Positions 1 through 12,899 of a stretch of 64,000 nucleotides of DNA are shown one piece after another. The stretch is from Nyssa sinensis (lineage: Eukaryota > Streptophyta > Magnoliopsida > Cornales > Nyssaceae), in NCBI GenBank assembly GCA_008638375.1, contig VIRR01000523.1:1-64000 (forward strand). The letters run 5' to 3'. The notes under the pieces are model-generated. The model was not told where the DNA came from. It made no database searches and saw nothing but the letters and a program-made list of their open reading frames with translations. Within the stretch, counting starts at the first letter, position 1. Each line of letters opens with the position of its first letter. A program made the position numbers and the translations under genes.

Positions 1-737
1 ATAAACAGGTTGAACTTATATTTGACCCGAATTGAGCGGGTTGAATACAGGTCAGGGCATAAATGGGTCGGGTCAACCCGGATTTGACCCACTACCCAAC
101 TTTTTTAGAAATAAAATACTTCCTAAGATTGCTATATCTCAATCAAATAATGTGACTAACAAAATTTATCATGTTTCTATGTTAAAACTTTTGTGAATAT
201 ACATTAAAAAAAAAATTATTTCTCTATTTGTAAATCTCGCATTGTTTCCCTCAATTTGGTTTTGACTGGACTTTTTTTTGGTTAGGATGATAATAGCAAT
301 AGCTTTTCTTCTTTCAGCAGCACACAAGATACCATGACTAATAATAACAATATTATACGCTTATTATACTAACATTATTATAAAGTTTAAGTTTCTTTTT
401 TTTTTTCCCTCTAAATATGAAGTGTAGTACTGGAACAGTGGAGTTATTCACACAAGTCATTTTGTTTTAGTATTTTGTTCTTTCCCAAATGAAGATATAA
501 ATAAATATATATATATATTTATATATATATATATATATATATTCTTATACTATTTTATTATTTTCCATTCTCAACTCGTTAAACACTCATATTCAACCCG
601 TATTAACCCGCTAAATTAACGGGTTTCTTATTACCCAACCCGTTTATAACCCGCTAATTAAATGGGCGGGTTAGGGCGGATTGATAGTAGGCTGGTTAGG
701 ACGGGTTGACGGATTTGAATAACATTTGCCACCTCTA
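1..737. mobile_element. hAT-like non-autonomous element, right part
   Basis: The right terminus reads TTGCCACCTCTA at 726-737, the reverse complement of TAGAGGTGGCAA, a start typical of many plant hAT-type elements. Next to it (about 580-720) and again at 1-100 lie dense GGGT/ACCC words (ACCCGACCC-like), as expected for subterminal repeats in opposite orientation at the two ends. The interior is AT-rich with no transposase-like reading frame. The left terminus lies outside the window, so the target duplication cannot be tested. It could also be a MITE derived from a hAT element. Confidence 0.5.
501..542. repeat. (TA)n microsatellite
   Basis: Almost pure TA dinucleotide run with two interruptions, inside the hAT-like element. 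Confidence 0.9.
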
Positions 738-1182
738 TGTATAATTATAGTTTTGGTTCCACGGGAATTAACATAACCCATGCATATTATAAAAATAAAT
801 TTATAATTAAAGTTATCTAAATAGAATTCGATCCTCATATTAAAAATAATAATTGTAATTAAAAAATAAAAAAATGATTTATACATGAAAGAAGGACAAT
901 TGAAAAAAAAGAGAACTTAAGCGAACCCACCACTTAAAAACACAAATAATTAAATTTCTTTCTCCATGCTATTTTTCTTTGTTATCAGTTTTGTAACGTT
1001 TCGTAAAATTAAAAAAATACATAAAAGAAATAAATAATGAATAATATTGTTTTTACATAATAATAAACCTCACAAACATAATAATGAGGTGGAAAGAATT
1101 TAAACAATATAATATAGAGTAATGATACATAGGTGATAAATGAAAAATAGTAAAAATAAGAAAAAAAGGCGTAAGATTTTCT

Positions 1183-1310
1183 GGCATTCGTTCGAATGAG
1201 TGGGCTGTTCGTTCGAACAAACACCAGAGAGTCTATTGTAAATTTCGTTTGATATTTGTTCGACCTTCATTCGAATGAAGGACTTGTTCGTTTGAACGAA
1301 CATGTGATAG
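1183..1310. repeat. Palindromic TTCGTTCGAAC word cluster in solo LTR W
   Basis: Four imperfect copies of the self-complementary word TTCGTTCGAACGAA or its half (ATTCGTTCGAATGA, GTTCGTTCGAACAA, CATTCGAATGAAGG, TTCGTTTGAACGAAC). The same word occurs in the LTR of the unrelated copia element at 15.6-18.8 kb and 46.3-47.9 kb. Confidence 0.7.
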
Positions 1311-1702
1311 AACATTTTAATTTGTGGGTTGAAAAGGAATTTGGGCATAAAATTCACTTTCCCTTCTCTTCCAAAATCTCTCTAGACAAGGGCAAAGTTA
1401 GGGTTAGGGAATTTCTTGGGCATTTATGAATCTTCAAGCCTTGTAAACACAGCACACCATAAGGATTCAACTTATAAGAAGAATTTTTACCGATTGAAAG
1501 TTAAAATTTCAAGATTTCTTCAAGAACACAAGATAAAATTTGGAGCTTTTCATTTCCTTTTCAAATTTCTTGAAATTCTTTGTAGATCTAGCTTGGTTAA
1601 GTAAAATAAACAGTGTAAATCATTCTTAGATTTTGGAGCCAAGGATTGAAGTTTGAAATTAGAATATCTCTCTCTCTACATGCAAATTACACTACAGGAA
1701 AA

Positions 1703-1962
1703 CCTATTATTAGCGGCGTTTAGTATTAGCGGTGCACAAAAATCGCCGCTAATAGTGTGTATTCACGACGCACAAGTTGGTGTCGCTAAAAAGTATAAAA
1801 AAATGGTTTTGGAGCTCGGGAACATATTATCGACGCTCATGAACGTCGCCAATAACATAAAACCTTTGATCACGCACGACTGAACGTCACAAATAGTAAT
1901 ATAGCTTTTACCGACGCACAATGAGACTACTAGCGACGCTCCATGAGCGTCGCTAATTCTCC
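1703..1962. repeat. CACTA left subterminal repeats
   Basis: Repeated words such as TATTAGCGG, CGCCGCTAATAG and AGCGACGCTC, plus GAGCGTCGCTAA in inverse orientation. In CACTA elements, arrays of this kind are where transposase binds. Several copies pair as short hairpins, for example AGCGACGCTC with GAGCGTCGCT near 1930-1955. Confidence 0.8.
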
Positions 1963-2220
1963 CATAAAATTCGCGATCTCTCTCCCTGCGCTCCTAGAAC
2001 CTTACCTCCACCACCCGTTCGCCGCACCTCGGCTTCCACTGCCACCCCTTCGCCTATTTACTTACCTGATTTATCACATGTGCAAGTTGCACAAGAATAG
2101 CAAGATCTATTCTTCCTTTTGTTTTCTCGCTATTTACTTACCTGATTTATTGCAGCAATCATTTTTATTTTTGAAATTGTAAATTAATTGTTTCTCTGGT
2201 GTTTTTGCTTTTAATTATAG

Positions 2221-2871
<651 letters not shown>

Positions 2872-3469
2872 GAATCCTCGTTTAGAAGGGATTTCCATAA
2901 TTGGGAATTGGGGTTTTGAGTTCATAGATTTGTTTTGTTTGTTGAAGTTTTTGTACCTTGCATGTCCATGGACATTGGCCCTTTTCTTTTCAACAAAATT
3001 TTCTATTCGTTAGTAAAATAAATTTTATAGTTCCCATCATAGGAAATTTTTTTCTTATCAGAAAAAAAAAAAAGAAAAAAATATTACAGGACATGTTTTA
3101 TGGTGCTGACATTAAAAAAATGGCTGGATCAATGAATAGAGTAGTCTAGAAAGGAAAACGTTCTGTGTTTCTGGATTGCAGATGCCTGTGCCCTTCTGCT
3201 TCGTTATATTTTGCTTTATAATATTAAATTTTTTTATTACTATGATCAAAGAGAAAACAACGTTGAGAAAGAATGCTACCAACAATTTTCACTATATTAC
3301 TCCAAATATTTGGGCAGGGAAATACAAATCTTTTTGGAGACTCAGTGTATCATAATCATATCCGTGTATATCGTTGAAATATAACTCTTCATTTTTTGTT
3401 AAAACTGTATTGATGCCTTCGTTGTTTTCAGCTCCCTTTAAAATCCTTCAACTGTGCATTGGCTTTGGC

Positions 3470-3605
3470 CATTCCATCATTTGTATTCTTTTGACATGTC
3501 CAACCTATCTCATCCGCTTCCTTTATTCTATTGCTACTGATTTCCTTAGACTGGTTCTTCTTACTGATCCATCTCAACATTCTCATCTATGTCCAGTTTT
3601 TTTTT
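3470..3605 (-). pseudogene. LINE reverse-transcriptase tail relic
   Basis: Read on the minus strand, the segment resembles the conserved C-terminal part of plant LINE/non-LTR polyproteins: a MRMLRWIS-like stretch followed by KEIS.NRIKE and then, after stops, (R)xGHVKR. It is short and broken by stops. There are no ends, poly-A tail or target duplications to define the element. It lies in the CACTA element between the two captured gene fragments, so it may have come with captured DNA or may have been inserted later. Confidence 0.45.
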
Positions 3606-3704
3606 TTTTATAAATATTGAATATGGAATCATTAATGCATTACAGAATTTAGTTTTGAGGTGGTAGCTAGTTTTCTTGAACTAATCATTGAAACCTAAAT
3701 GCAG

Positions 3705-4421
3705 TTGCAAGAATTGAAGCAGCGTGCATCAGGGAACATGGACGAGCCATTATTGAGTCCTGGCACATCTGAAAGGCAACCATTGCATGTGGTGATGGTT
3801 AGAAGTGTAGTCCTGGTCCTTTTCTGTTATGAGTTTGTCCATTCAGTACTAATCTATCTTGATGTGATCTTTTTTGTTGTAGGATTTTAAGATCGTAATT
3901 TTTTCTTTTCTTTTCTCTGTTTGACCACTTTATTTACATGGGATTTTTTTACACACTTCATTTACATCAAATCTTTTTGCCCATGTGTGTTTGAACTGTT
4001 ATCTCTATTAGGTTAACCCTAAAGTGTCAAACAGACATCACGTTTTGCACAGGAGCTCATTTCAACCATCGTGTTCACTATTGCCATTGGTTTAGTGTGG
4101 TATGAGCTTTTGTTTTAACCAGTGTAATTTAGTTGATGAATGATATTTACTTTAAATCCAAAAACCATGCTTTATGGAATAACCTAAAGTAGAAAAAAAA
4201 AATCAGGTTAATAAACACGTGCTCCCTCCCTCCCTCTGTTCGAGTTGTTAGTTAATTTCTATTGAGTTATTATTCTTGAATATTGATATAGTTTCAGGTT
4301 GATGGTTGCTGCTGCACTTCAAAAGTATATTGGTAGCTTGAGTGGGATAGGAACTTCAGGTGTTAGCTCATGCTCTTCTTATGCCCCCAAGGAGTTGAAC
4401 AAGGAAATTATGCCTGAGAAG
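3705..4421 (+). pseudogene. FTSH11: Captured FTSH11 protease gene fragment
   Basis: Three exons have canonical borders. 3705-3797 encodes LQELKQRASGNMDEPLLSPG and then TSERQPLHVVM. 4012-4099 encodes VNPKVSNR and, after a small frameshift, SRFAQELISTIVFTIAIGLV. 4298-4421 encodes (W)LMVAAALQKYIGSLSGIG and ends KELNKEIMPEK. The split tryptophan codon TG/G joins exactly over the intron at 4100-4297. This matches the region just upstream of the AAA ATPase domain of FTSH11, the ATP-dependent zinc metalloprotease of chloroplasts and mitochondria, including its predicted membrane helix (ISTIVFTIAIGLVW). The ATPase and zinc-binding protease domains are missing. It is a non-functional genomic fragment with introns kept, on the same strand as the GAPC fragment. 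Confidence 0.85.
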
Positions 4422-6054
4422 GTTAATTAATGATTTCCTGTGTTTGCAATGGTGGAACATTATTCATTTAACTGACTCCTAGTTGAGTTGAGTTGTTGTG
4501 CTTGCAATGCTACCAATATTTAAAGACTGCTGCCATGGGATTCCAACTGTCCTCATTATTTGGTTCTTTCTTAGTATTTTGTGTGAAATAGTTGACGTTT
4601 GTATTCCATGATGAATTAGAAGATTAATTGTCTTGACTTTTATTTGCATTTCAGAGATTTCTCTAGGAATTATGGATAAGTGCTGAAATTTTGACTGACA
4701 AGTGAACTTATAAAAAACATATGAATAAATAAAAAAAATGATTTGGATGGATTAAAATTGAGCTTGTTAGATTCAATATTATCATAACTCTCTCATTACT
4801 TTCTATTATAAAAATTTAAACGACAAATATAGTATAACCGGGGACAAGATCAAGATTTTACTTTTAGAATGGGGCAGATTTTGTTAAATTATCCATCGTA
4901 AATTTAAAATTTTAAAGTATTAAAACTTTATATAAATTAATAATATTTTGAACAATGAGATGGTTGTATCTTGACTTTCTTCGTGTTCTAATAAAATTTT
5001 ATTTTTCCTTGGCAAAAAAGAAAAAAAAAAGAGTATAGTGTATTAGCGGCTTTTGAATTTAAGCTATATGATTAATCAACTGTATCTTGTAATGATTTAT
5101 TCTTTCGTGAAGAACCAAATTCTTATAACATCACATTTTTTTTGTTTATAAAGCTCCATTTCAAATGGTGCAATTGTGATAAACTTCAAAGCATATCCAT
5201 CACTCACACAAACTGTCAATTCTTTTTTTTGAAGCTTCATCCTTTTGTCATCATTAGGTTCTCTTTTTCTTCATTAACTTTCCTCATTTCCTTCCTCCCT
5301 CTTTTGACTCTTAAATGGGGATGCTTTAAGTTAGAAGATTCTTAACAAGAAAGCTTAATTTGCACTTCCTTTGGTGCCCATTGCTTCGCTTTGTTGGTAG
5401 AATAGAGAAATGCCCATGGTATAATGGATAAAAGTTATTTTAGAAATAATAAAATGCAACGTCAAATATGTTGGTAGAATAGATAAATGATAACACAATA
5501 TTTGAGGCATTCCATTTTAAGAATAAAAGTAATCTTACACACTAGGGTATTTAATTATAATGTATGATAGGAATACAAATTGCCCATGTTTTAGGTGTGA
5601 TTAGTATTTTGGGAAAAAGATACTTTATATGAATGATTATAATTCCTTGCCAATTGTTTCTATGACTGTTAAAGAAATTCTTTTACACACACAGATATAT
5701 TTAATAAGTTTTCTAATATATATCATTTGATCTTTATTTCAGATTGATCGGGATTATTGCGTCGCCGTCTTTATGTTTTGCATTGGGACTTATTATTTTT
5801 ATTTGTTTTTTTTCTTTTTCATGGATATCTGTAGTCACATTTTTTGAGACAATTTTTTATTTTTGTATTGTTAAATTGTATTTTTACAAATGTAAGTAAT
5901 TAGTATAATATAGATATGAATGTATTTTTCTTTTTTAATATATTCATTTCAGAATATTTGGATTTTATTGTATATCAGGATGATTGATATGGGTTTAAAC
6001 AAGAATAAAACAACAAATAAAACAAATAATTCAGGTTTCTTTTAAAAAAAAAAC
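4422..6054. other. CACTA interior without recognisable gene
   Basis: AT-rich, repeatedly stop-interrupted in all frames. No exon, transposase motif or RNA gene was recognised. A lone TTAGCGGC word occurs at about 5043. Confidence 0.5.
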
Positions 6055-6548
6055 ATTTAGCGACGCACACAAAGGCGTCGCTAAAAGAAAAAAGAATGTC
6101 AATACATTATTAGCGACACCGTAAAGGCATTACACCATTTGCGATGCACAATGGGCGTCGCCAAGGATGCACAATGGGCATCCCTTTAGCGACGCCCATT
6201 CTGCGTCGCAAATGATGCCTTCAGCAACTCCCATTGCGTCCATGCACAGTATTAGCAACGCCCATGCCCGATTATTAGTGACACTCTTTGAACGTCGCTA
6301 ATAGTTACATTTAGCGACGCATACAAGTCTGTGTGTCGCTAATAGTATTAGCGACAACTATTAGCGACGCTGTTAGAGACGCCCATGTGTGCGTCGCTAA
6401 AGCTATTTAGCGACGCATATGACTACTATTAGCGACACACTCGTGCGTCGCTAATAGTGTCTTTTCCTATAGTGAAATTCACACTTGTTGGGAGGCACGT
6501 GTCGCTAATAGTGCCTTTTCATGTAATGAAATTCACACTTGTTGGGAG
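6055..6548. repeat. CACTA right subterminal repeats and duplicated terminus
   Basis: Many copies of TTAGCGACGC and GCGTCGCTAA alternate up to the right terminus at 6474. The unit 6475-6528, made of flank AAATTCACACTTGTTGGGAG plus a second CACTA-like end (GTCGCTAATAGTGCCTTTTC), is followed by the same 20-bp flank again at 6529-6548. A degenerate outer end with duplicated flank thus follows the proper end. Confidence 0.75.
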
Positions 6549-7910
6549 CCAGGGCTTATAATCTAGGTGAAGAATGAATGTTAAGAAGAAAATATGCATT
6601 ACATGACATTTTCATGGACCATATTGTATGAAATTTGTGTAGAGAATGATGTAAATTTTTAGATGAACTAGTAGATGAATATTGTGTGCTTAACCCTTGA
6701 TATATCTTATCTAGAATGTTGAAATGGTGTTCGATGCATAGTGTCGGCTTAAAATTTCTTTACTCGAATGTTCAAGAATTATTTACTTGTTATTCATGAA
6801 CTTGTAGGAAGTTGACATGTCTACTAAGTATTTGATAAAATGCTTAAATAATGGTGATCATGTTGTATGGTGAAATTATTGGTTGTATTGCATATGTGAC
6901 ATTTTCTCTTTGATATGAATGATATTATCCCCTTGGGTATCCGTGATTGAATGAAAGATTGAATAAATGTTTTGTGGGAAACGAATGAGAATTAAGATAG
7001 TTGAAGGGTTGAGAAAAAGGGAAGAAATGAAAAAAGGAATTACAAGTTAGGAAAGAGGAAGTCATGAATAGTTACCCGGGATTTTTGTGACGAGGATTAT
7101 GTCTCCCTTCAGTTGAACACCGTAACCCCGCGTGGGTGGTCGTATGTTTCCATTGGGTTAGTAGCCCGAAAAACATTTAGGCTCCACCGGGGGCCATTAG
7201 GTAGTCTTGAAAGATTACGAAAGAAATAGAAGTAATGAGTGAGGTGATGATAATCTAAGTAATCTCCTTTTGTGTTGCATTCTTATTGTGAGAATTGAAA
7301 CATGTTACTATTGTTGTATTGATATTTTTATTTCAATTGATTATACTATGAATGTTCATTGAATTGAAATGCTTGGCGATACTTGGTGACACTTGCTTGA
7401 CACTACACTTAACACATGCCTACACTTGTTACCGTTTATTCTTGCCTTTGTTTAGTTGCTCTACTGGGGTTATTATATTGACCCCTACCAGATATAGGTA
7501 ATGGCAAGGAGTTGGTCGCTTGATAACATGGTAACATGGATTAGAAAGACATTTCTTTTGGACTCTTATGTTTACTTTTGAATGTAATTAAACTCACTTC
7601 TATTTTGGTATTTTGTTATTTTAAAAATGTAAAATGCCTTAAGGACTTTATATGTTGATGTGAAGGCTCGAAAGCCTCAACAAGACTAGTCTTCATTTGA
7701 CTTAGAAATAACAATCACAGAATGAATACACTTATGTATGGAAACCTTGTTGGGTTATGTGTATGAAATGTGAATGAGTATTTTTGTTATGAAAACATCA
7801 AATGAGAACATGCATATCACAAGTTGGTTTGAGATGTACAAGAATCATTTATTTAGTTAGAACTTAATTTACAGGATCACTCTCGAGCCTTTGAAGGCCA
7901 GGGAATGACA

Positions 7911-8884
7911 AGTTTTGTTTTTCATTAAAAGTGAAATTTGAAAAAAAATTGTTTAAATTTGGAATTTTAGAAAGAAAAAAAAAATGTGAGAATGTGAGAG
8001 AGAAGAGTAGTTAGAAAATTAAAATAAAAAGGAGCGCAAAAATAGAATTAGGAAATTGATGGAAGTCTAGAATGAAGGAAAATTAAAATTCATTATTAAT
8101 TATTATAAAACTTACACTAAAAGTGTAAAATTGAATTAATAGATAAGGGATAAAGATGTGAATTGGATAAGGGAATGAAGAGGTATACATGTGTGTAGTG
8201 AGTAGTTAGAGAATTAAATTATTTTTATTTATTACTAATTAATGAGAATTGAAATAAAAAAGAACGTAAAAGTAGAATTAGGAAATTGAGGGAAGTCTAG
8301 AATGATAGAAAGTAGAAAATAAGCAATTTTAAACTGATACGTAAGATATTAAGTTAAAAAAGGAAGTCACGTAAATCTACATTGTTATACTATATTAGAT
8401 AGGTTTATAATAATAATTTAAGGACTAATCATCTTATAGTATAAAATAATAATATTTATATATATGATAATATGAAATTTAATAATAATAAATTAAATTT
8501 ATTAAATAATAATAAAATATCTTAAATGTGAGAGCATATATCCTAACAGAATCATTCCTAAAATCAGAACACAATTTATGAGCAGACCATTTTATTCCTA
8601 CACTCACTAGAGCTCCTAGGAGGACTCTTAACACGTTGGTTATCAAATAATTTTTTTCCAACCGTACTGAGTATTCTTACCCTCATTAGAGCTCCTGGGA
8701 CTCTCAACACTTGCTGCTTATCAATTTTTTTTTTTTTTTTTTGAAAAAAGTAAAGAGGTATTATAATTTTAATTAAGAATTAACTAATATAATTAACTTT
8801 ATACAAATTTAAATCAAAAGTCTCTTTAAATATAGGCTCTCGATCGCATTCTCTTAACGATTATCAAGTACAATTATCATCTTT
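7911..8884. other. AT-rich intergenic DNA with diverged direct repeats
   Basis: No coding potential seen. A block with GAATTAGGAAATTGA and GGAAGTCTAGAATGA occurs twice (about 7998-8080 and 8195-8310), the second copy with extra AT sequence. A smaller pair, CTAGAGCTCCTAGGAGGACT and TTAGAGCTCCTGGGACT, lies at about 8605-8705. Confidence 0.5.
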
Positions 8885-9338
8885 GAGATTTCTGACAATT
8901 ATACTGACTTTTTCCGAATTTTTTGAAATTATACTTGCTTCCCTATTTTTTCTGACAAACTACAATTACTTTCCTCCAATCAATTTTTTCTTCAAAATAA
9001 CAAAACAGTCCTTACATGTCTTTTTATACATTTTTTTTTTTAATTTTGACCTTTTTTTTTTTTCTCATTTTCAAATAAATATTGATTCAAACCTTAAATT
9101 TATTTTTATATAAAATGAAAATAAGCTATTTACCTTAATTTTTTTTTTTTGTAAAAAGTTAAAATAAATTGGTTAAAATTAAAAAAATACAATAAAAAAG
9201 GCATGAAAAAATAATTTCGTTATTTTGAAAAACAAATTTTACTAAAAAGAATAATTGTAATTTGTCAAAAAAAACATAAGAGAAATCAATGTACTTTTAA
9301 AAAATTTTAAGAAATTAGTATAATTATTAAAAAAACTC
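8885..9338. mobile_element. Fold-back/MITE-like element with long terminal inverted repeats
   Basis: The arm at 8885-9050 is the inverse of the arm at 9175-9338 over about 160 bp with moderate divergence: TGACAAACTACAATTACTTT on the left, and on the right the complement of TGACAAATTACAATTATTCT. The roughly 120-bp spacer is AT-rich. There is no reading frame. Long arms and small size suggest a Mutator-like MITE or fold-back element. No convincing target duplication is visible in the poly-A flanks. Confidence 0.6.
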
Positions 9339-9891
9339 AAAAAAAAAGAGAAAAGGTCCGCCTAATTTACCCAAATTAAAAACATGAAAACTACTTTTTC
9401 TCAAGTTTTTGGCTTATCCCATGACAGTGACTCCATTATGAAAAAGAGAAGTATCGTTCTTTCCGAAGCCCCATCTTTTTTTCTTCATTTAGTTTTCACA
9501 AAGATAAGTATTAGAATATGCGTGTGCACGCGTGTGTTATAAGTATATATATACACACTCTAGTGGTGACTAGTGCAATGGGTGTTATAAAAATACAATT
9601 AAATATTTCAAATCAGTTTATAATTAAAATAAAAGAATTTTATATTGTATTGCATTCGAATTCCAAAAATAATATCATTCTAACTAAAAAATTTAGAGAA
9701 AATACAATTCTAATTAATCAAAATCCCTTCACAATTAAAATGATACAAAAGGGAATAAATATATCTCTAATCAACTTTTATGTTATTAATGGCTTTTATA
9801 AAAATGATGAAATGAGATCATGTAAATCCTGATTTTTAAATAACTATGCAAAAATATATGGTTATAAATCTTACTTATTTTTAATTAATTT
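9339..9891. other. Intergenic AT-rich sequence
   Basis: The open stretch at 9518-9832 is AT-driven and shows no domain. Several ATACAATT and CTAATTA words repeat loosely. Nothing else recognised. Confidence 0.4.
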
Positions 9892-10625
9892 TCAAGTGAA
9901 GGGAACATAAGGTAGAGTGGGTCTAGTCATCGACAAAATGCATACGAACCTAACGAGATGAAGATTTGAGGACAATGTTATTTTTGGCTTATTCTCTTCT
10001 TCATGGCTTTGTATGATAAGTTCATGAGTTATGAGAGATCCGAAAAGTTCATTAAGCTTGTTGAGACTCTTTACTTCTTGAATGGGCGTCATCTTGACTT
10101 CCACGTTCTCGGTAGAGACCTAAGAATTTTTTTCACTATCTCAACATTAGTATAACTCTTACCAAGAGCCTTCAAAGAGTTAATAATATTAGTAAAGCAA
10201 GTAAATGTTTTGGGAATATACTCACTAACATGCTAATTTTTGACTTCTTGGTACCTTCGTAGTTAATTTCATGTTGATCTCATATCTCTTTTACGGATTC
10301 GCAAGCAGAGATTCGATTAAACACATTTGCTTCTAAGGCACAATATAAGTTATTCATAGCCTTAATGTTTGTTTGAATAAGTTTGAGATCATTCTCATCT
10401 CATTCTTTTTCTTCTTTAACAACATTGGTGGTCCTAGTAGAACTTTCGGCCACTAAATAATTGAGGTTTATTTATAGCCTTAATGACCTTTTATATTTCA
10501 TGGTTTAAGACTTGAAGATAGATTTTCATTCTAACCTTCTAGTATGTGTAATTTTGGCCACTAAATAATTGAGGTCTATTTGTCGATTGTCCTTCGGCAA
10601 AGACAGTTCTTATAATATTTCTCAT
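9892..10625 (-). pseudogene. Ty1/copia gag fragment (UBN2-type), truncated
   Basis: On the minus strand, beginning near 10625, the frames read AEGQSTNRPQLF.GQNYT.WK followed by VRMKIYLQVL. Then come DENDLKLIQTNIKAMNNLYC and ALEANVFNRISACESVKEI, and the fragment ends with a segment containing MTPIQEVKSLNKL and ELFGSLITHELIIQSHEEEN. This is the order of the gag (UBN2) domain of plant copia elements: substrate-like N-terminus with a YWK.RM motif, central helices, and the THE(L) motif before the zinc knuckle. Several stops and shifts break it. The zinc knuckle and pol are missing because the sequence stops matching near 9892. It follows an LTR and primer site at 10667-12071 on the same strand. 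Confidence 0.75.
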
Positions 10626-10666
10626 ATTTTTTTCTCTTAGAGTTCTAACTCTATTTTACAAGAGAC

Positions 10667-10684
10667 GAGACTTAGATACTACTT
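10667..10684 (-). promoter_or_regulatory. Degenerate initiator-Met tRNA primer binding site
   Basis: On the minus strand, directly after the LTR end CTCGACA, the text AAGTAGTATCTAAGTCTC resembles the copia primer site TGGTATCAGAGC with substitutions. Its position between LTR and gag supports the call. Confidence 0.5.
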
Positions 10685-10686
10685 AT

Positions 10687-12071
10687 TGTCGAGATATTTA
10701 ACCTAGAGGGAGGGAGGGGAAGGTGAATAAGATATTTAGCAAATATTGACAATTTTTACAAACTTTAAAAATATATGCAAGAAATGCACAAGTATGTAAA
10801 AGAATAAAGAGAGAAAGAGAGAGCAAACACAACAAGTTTTACGAGGTTCAAAAAACTTCCTACGCCTTCGACTCAAGTATCCCTACTTAAGTTTTTCCAC
10901 TATCTTGATCTTCTTGTAGGTGGAGGTCAAACTTTTACAATCAGAGCTCCTAACTCTTTGTCCAGCAAAATATCCCCTTTTGCCTCACAAGGGTAGCAAC
11001 TACCCACAAATCTCACCACAATGAGAAGATACAAAGTTTGTTTACCAACATGAACTCTCTTCAAGAGTAGATTGGTACAATAAATGCTCACTCTCTATGG
11101 ATAACTAAGGTGTAAGCTTATAGTATTTAAAATGAGTAAAACTTTTAGATTTAGGTTTTTAATAGTCAGATCTAAAGTTAAGAATAAAGATGTAGAAATG
11201 TAAGTTAATAAAGAGATAATAATAAATTCTTTAGAAAACCTCTATTTATATCCCCCAAATGAATTGTATTTTAAAATAGAGTCGTTCCCCTTTTTTTTAT
11301 CTGTTCAAAATTTAAAATTTTTGATAGCTAGATCAACAAAATCAGTCGACTGATCAAATCAACTGATTTGTTCAGAGGGTTTGAGGTTTAAGTGTTCAAA
11401 AACAATAAGTTGATTGGCTTTGATGTACAATATTTTATCCTTTAAAAGTTAGTTGACTGAATCATTTAATAGATCGACTATGTTGCACAGTATGTTCAGG
11501 CTATATTCTTGAAAATGTCACTCAATCGACTGGTTCTAGGAACTAGTTGACTAGATTGATCAGTGTAAAAATAAGCCTTAAGAATTAGTCAACTGGTTCA
11601 TGGAACTAGTCGACTAGTTTTGACAAAAAGTGCTAATGTTTCACAGTGTTCCATTTTCCAAAACATTTTGATCTTTCAAAACTTGAAGTGTAGTAATGTG
11701 TTGTTTTGAAAAATTAATTTAGGATTTGTTCTAGTTGATCATTTTAAATAGTAAGAGCTTATGACCAATGATAAACCTAATCCTAAATCACTTAAAACCC
11801 AAAATAAGGAAAATAAAAAGTCTTCTCTTGACTTGTCTTGATTCTTTGGGCTTGAGTGTATCCATTTGGTTGGATCATCATGAGAGTATTTCACTTGATT
11901 TGATTTTAGCTTTGAAGCATGTACGTAAGTGGAATCCTTAAACTTTGTGCACTTTGTCATTTTTTGGTCAATAATTTTCTTTGACCTAGATGACCTATTT
12001 GCATTGTCATTATAATAAAACATTAGTCCACATGAATAATGCCTTATTATCATCAAAATTACTGAGATGTC
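10687..12071 (-). mobile_element. 5' LTR of truncated copia element (minus strand)
   Basis: The inner end is TGTCGAGATATTTAACC on the plus strand (CTCGACA on the minus strand), next to the primer site and gag. The outer end is placed near 12071 (TGACATCTCAG on the minus strand) by its TG start and is uncertain. The LTR holds a cluster of AGTCGACT-type palindromes (11340-11620). The far LTR is absent, so this is a 3'-truncated element. Confidence 0.6.
11340..11620. repeat. AGTCGACTGG palindromic word cluster
   Basis: Copies include CAGTCGACTGA, AATCGACTGG, CTAGTTGACTAG, AGTCAACTGG and CTAGTCGACTAG, spaced irregularly within the copia LTR. They are self-complementary around GTCGAC. Confidence 0.7.
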
Positions 12072-12899
12072 ACTGATTGAAAACCCTTAGGACTAATAAT
12101 AATATAAGTGAGGTCATTGAAAGGGAAAGAACCCAAAATTAGTCATGGTGTAAATCTCTCATTTTAAATAACCCATGTTATTAATTGAAAAGAATGATTT
12201 TTTTCGTAAATTGAAGAATTCTCGGTACAAAGTGTACCTCTCACATGTCCTGCATTATTTTGATTATTCTCTCTTCACATTCTCTTCTCTTTGAGTGTAT
12301 TTTGTTGAATTGTTTTTTGAGAAAATAAAGATTTATGCAAATAGTGTTTATCATGTATTATAGGGTAGTTTAAACTTAAATTAGTATTTTTTTTATTTAT
12401 TCTAAATTCAAGAGGCATGAAGGAAAAAAGAGAATAAAAAATAGATAGACTTAGGGTACTATGTTAGATTTTAAGTTGGATAAAAAAAAAAAAAGAGGGC
12501 ACGTCACCACTACCTTTGGGCGTATTTGGTTGGATTTTTTTGAGAAAATAAAGATATAGACAGGTAGTTAGAGTACATGTTTTATAATATATTACAAGAT
12601 ATTTAAAACTTAAATTATTGATCATAAGAGAATTGACTTTACTATAATAATACCCTTAGTTTCTAATTAGGATATTATAAAAAATGCTTAAATTGAATTG
12701 AATTTATAATTTTAAAAATCATATTAGGATTTTCTCTTCCCACATTGTTAGGGACTTAGTTTTTTTCTATAATATATATATATATATATATATATTTTCT
12801 TTCTTTCTTTCTTTCTTTCTATTATGTGAAAAATCTAATAAACGTGATAAATTTGAAAAATAAAATTTCAAAGATATTTTATCATACTATAATACCTTT
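12072..12899. other. AT-rich intergenic DNA with TA and TTTC microsatellites
   Basis: No gene seen. A (TA)n run followed by a (TTTC)n run lies at about 12771-12820. Two similar segments containing TTGAGAAAATAAAGAT stand at about 12316 and 12540, suggesting an old duplication. Confidence 0.5.

Noticed and set aside
1009..1357. Minus-strand small proteins
   Set aside because: AT-rich frames within solo LTR W, rich in Phe/Tyr/Ile, no homology.
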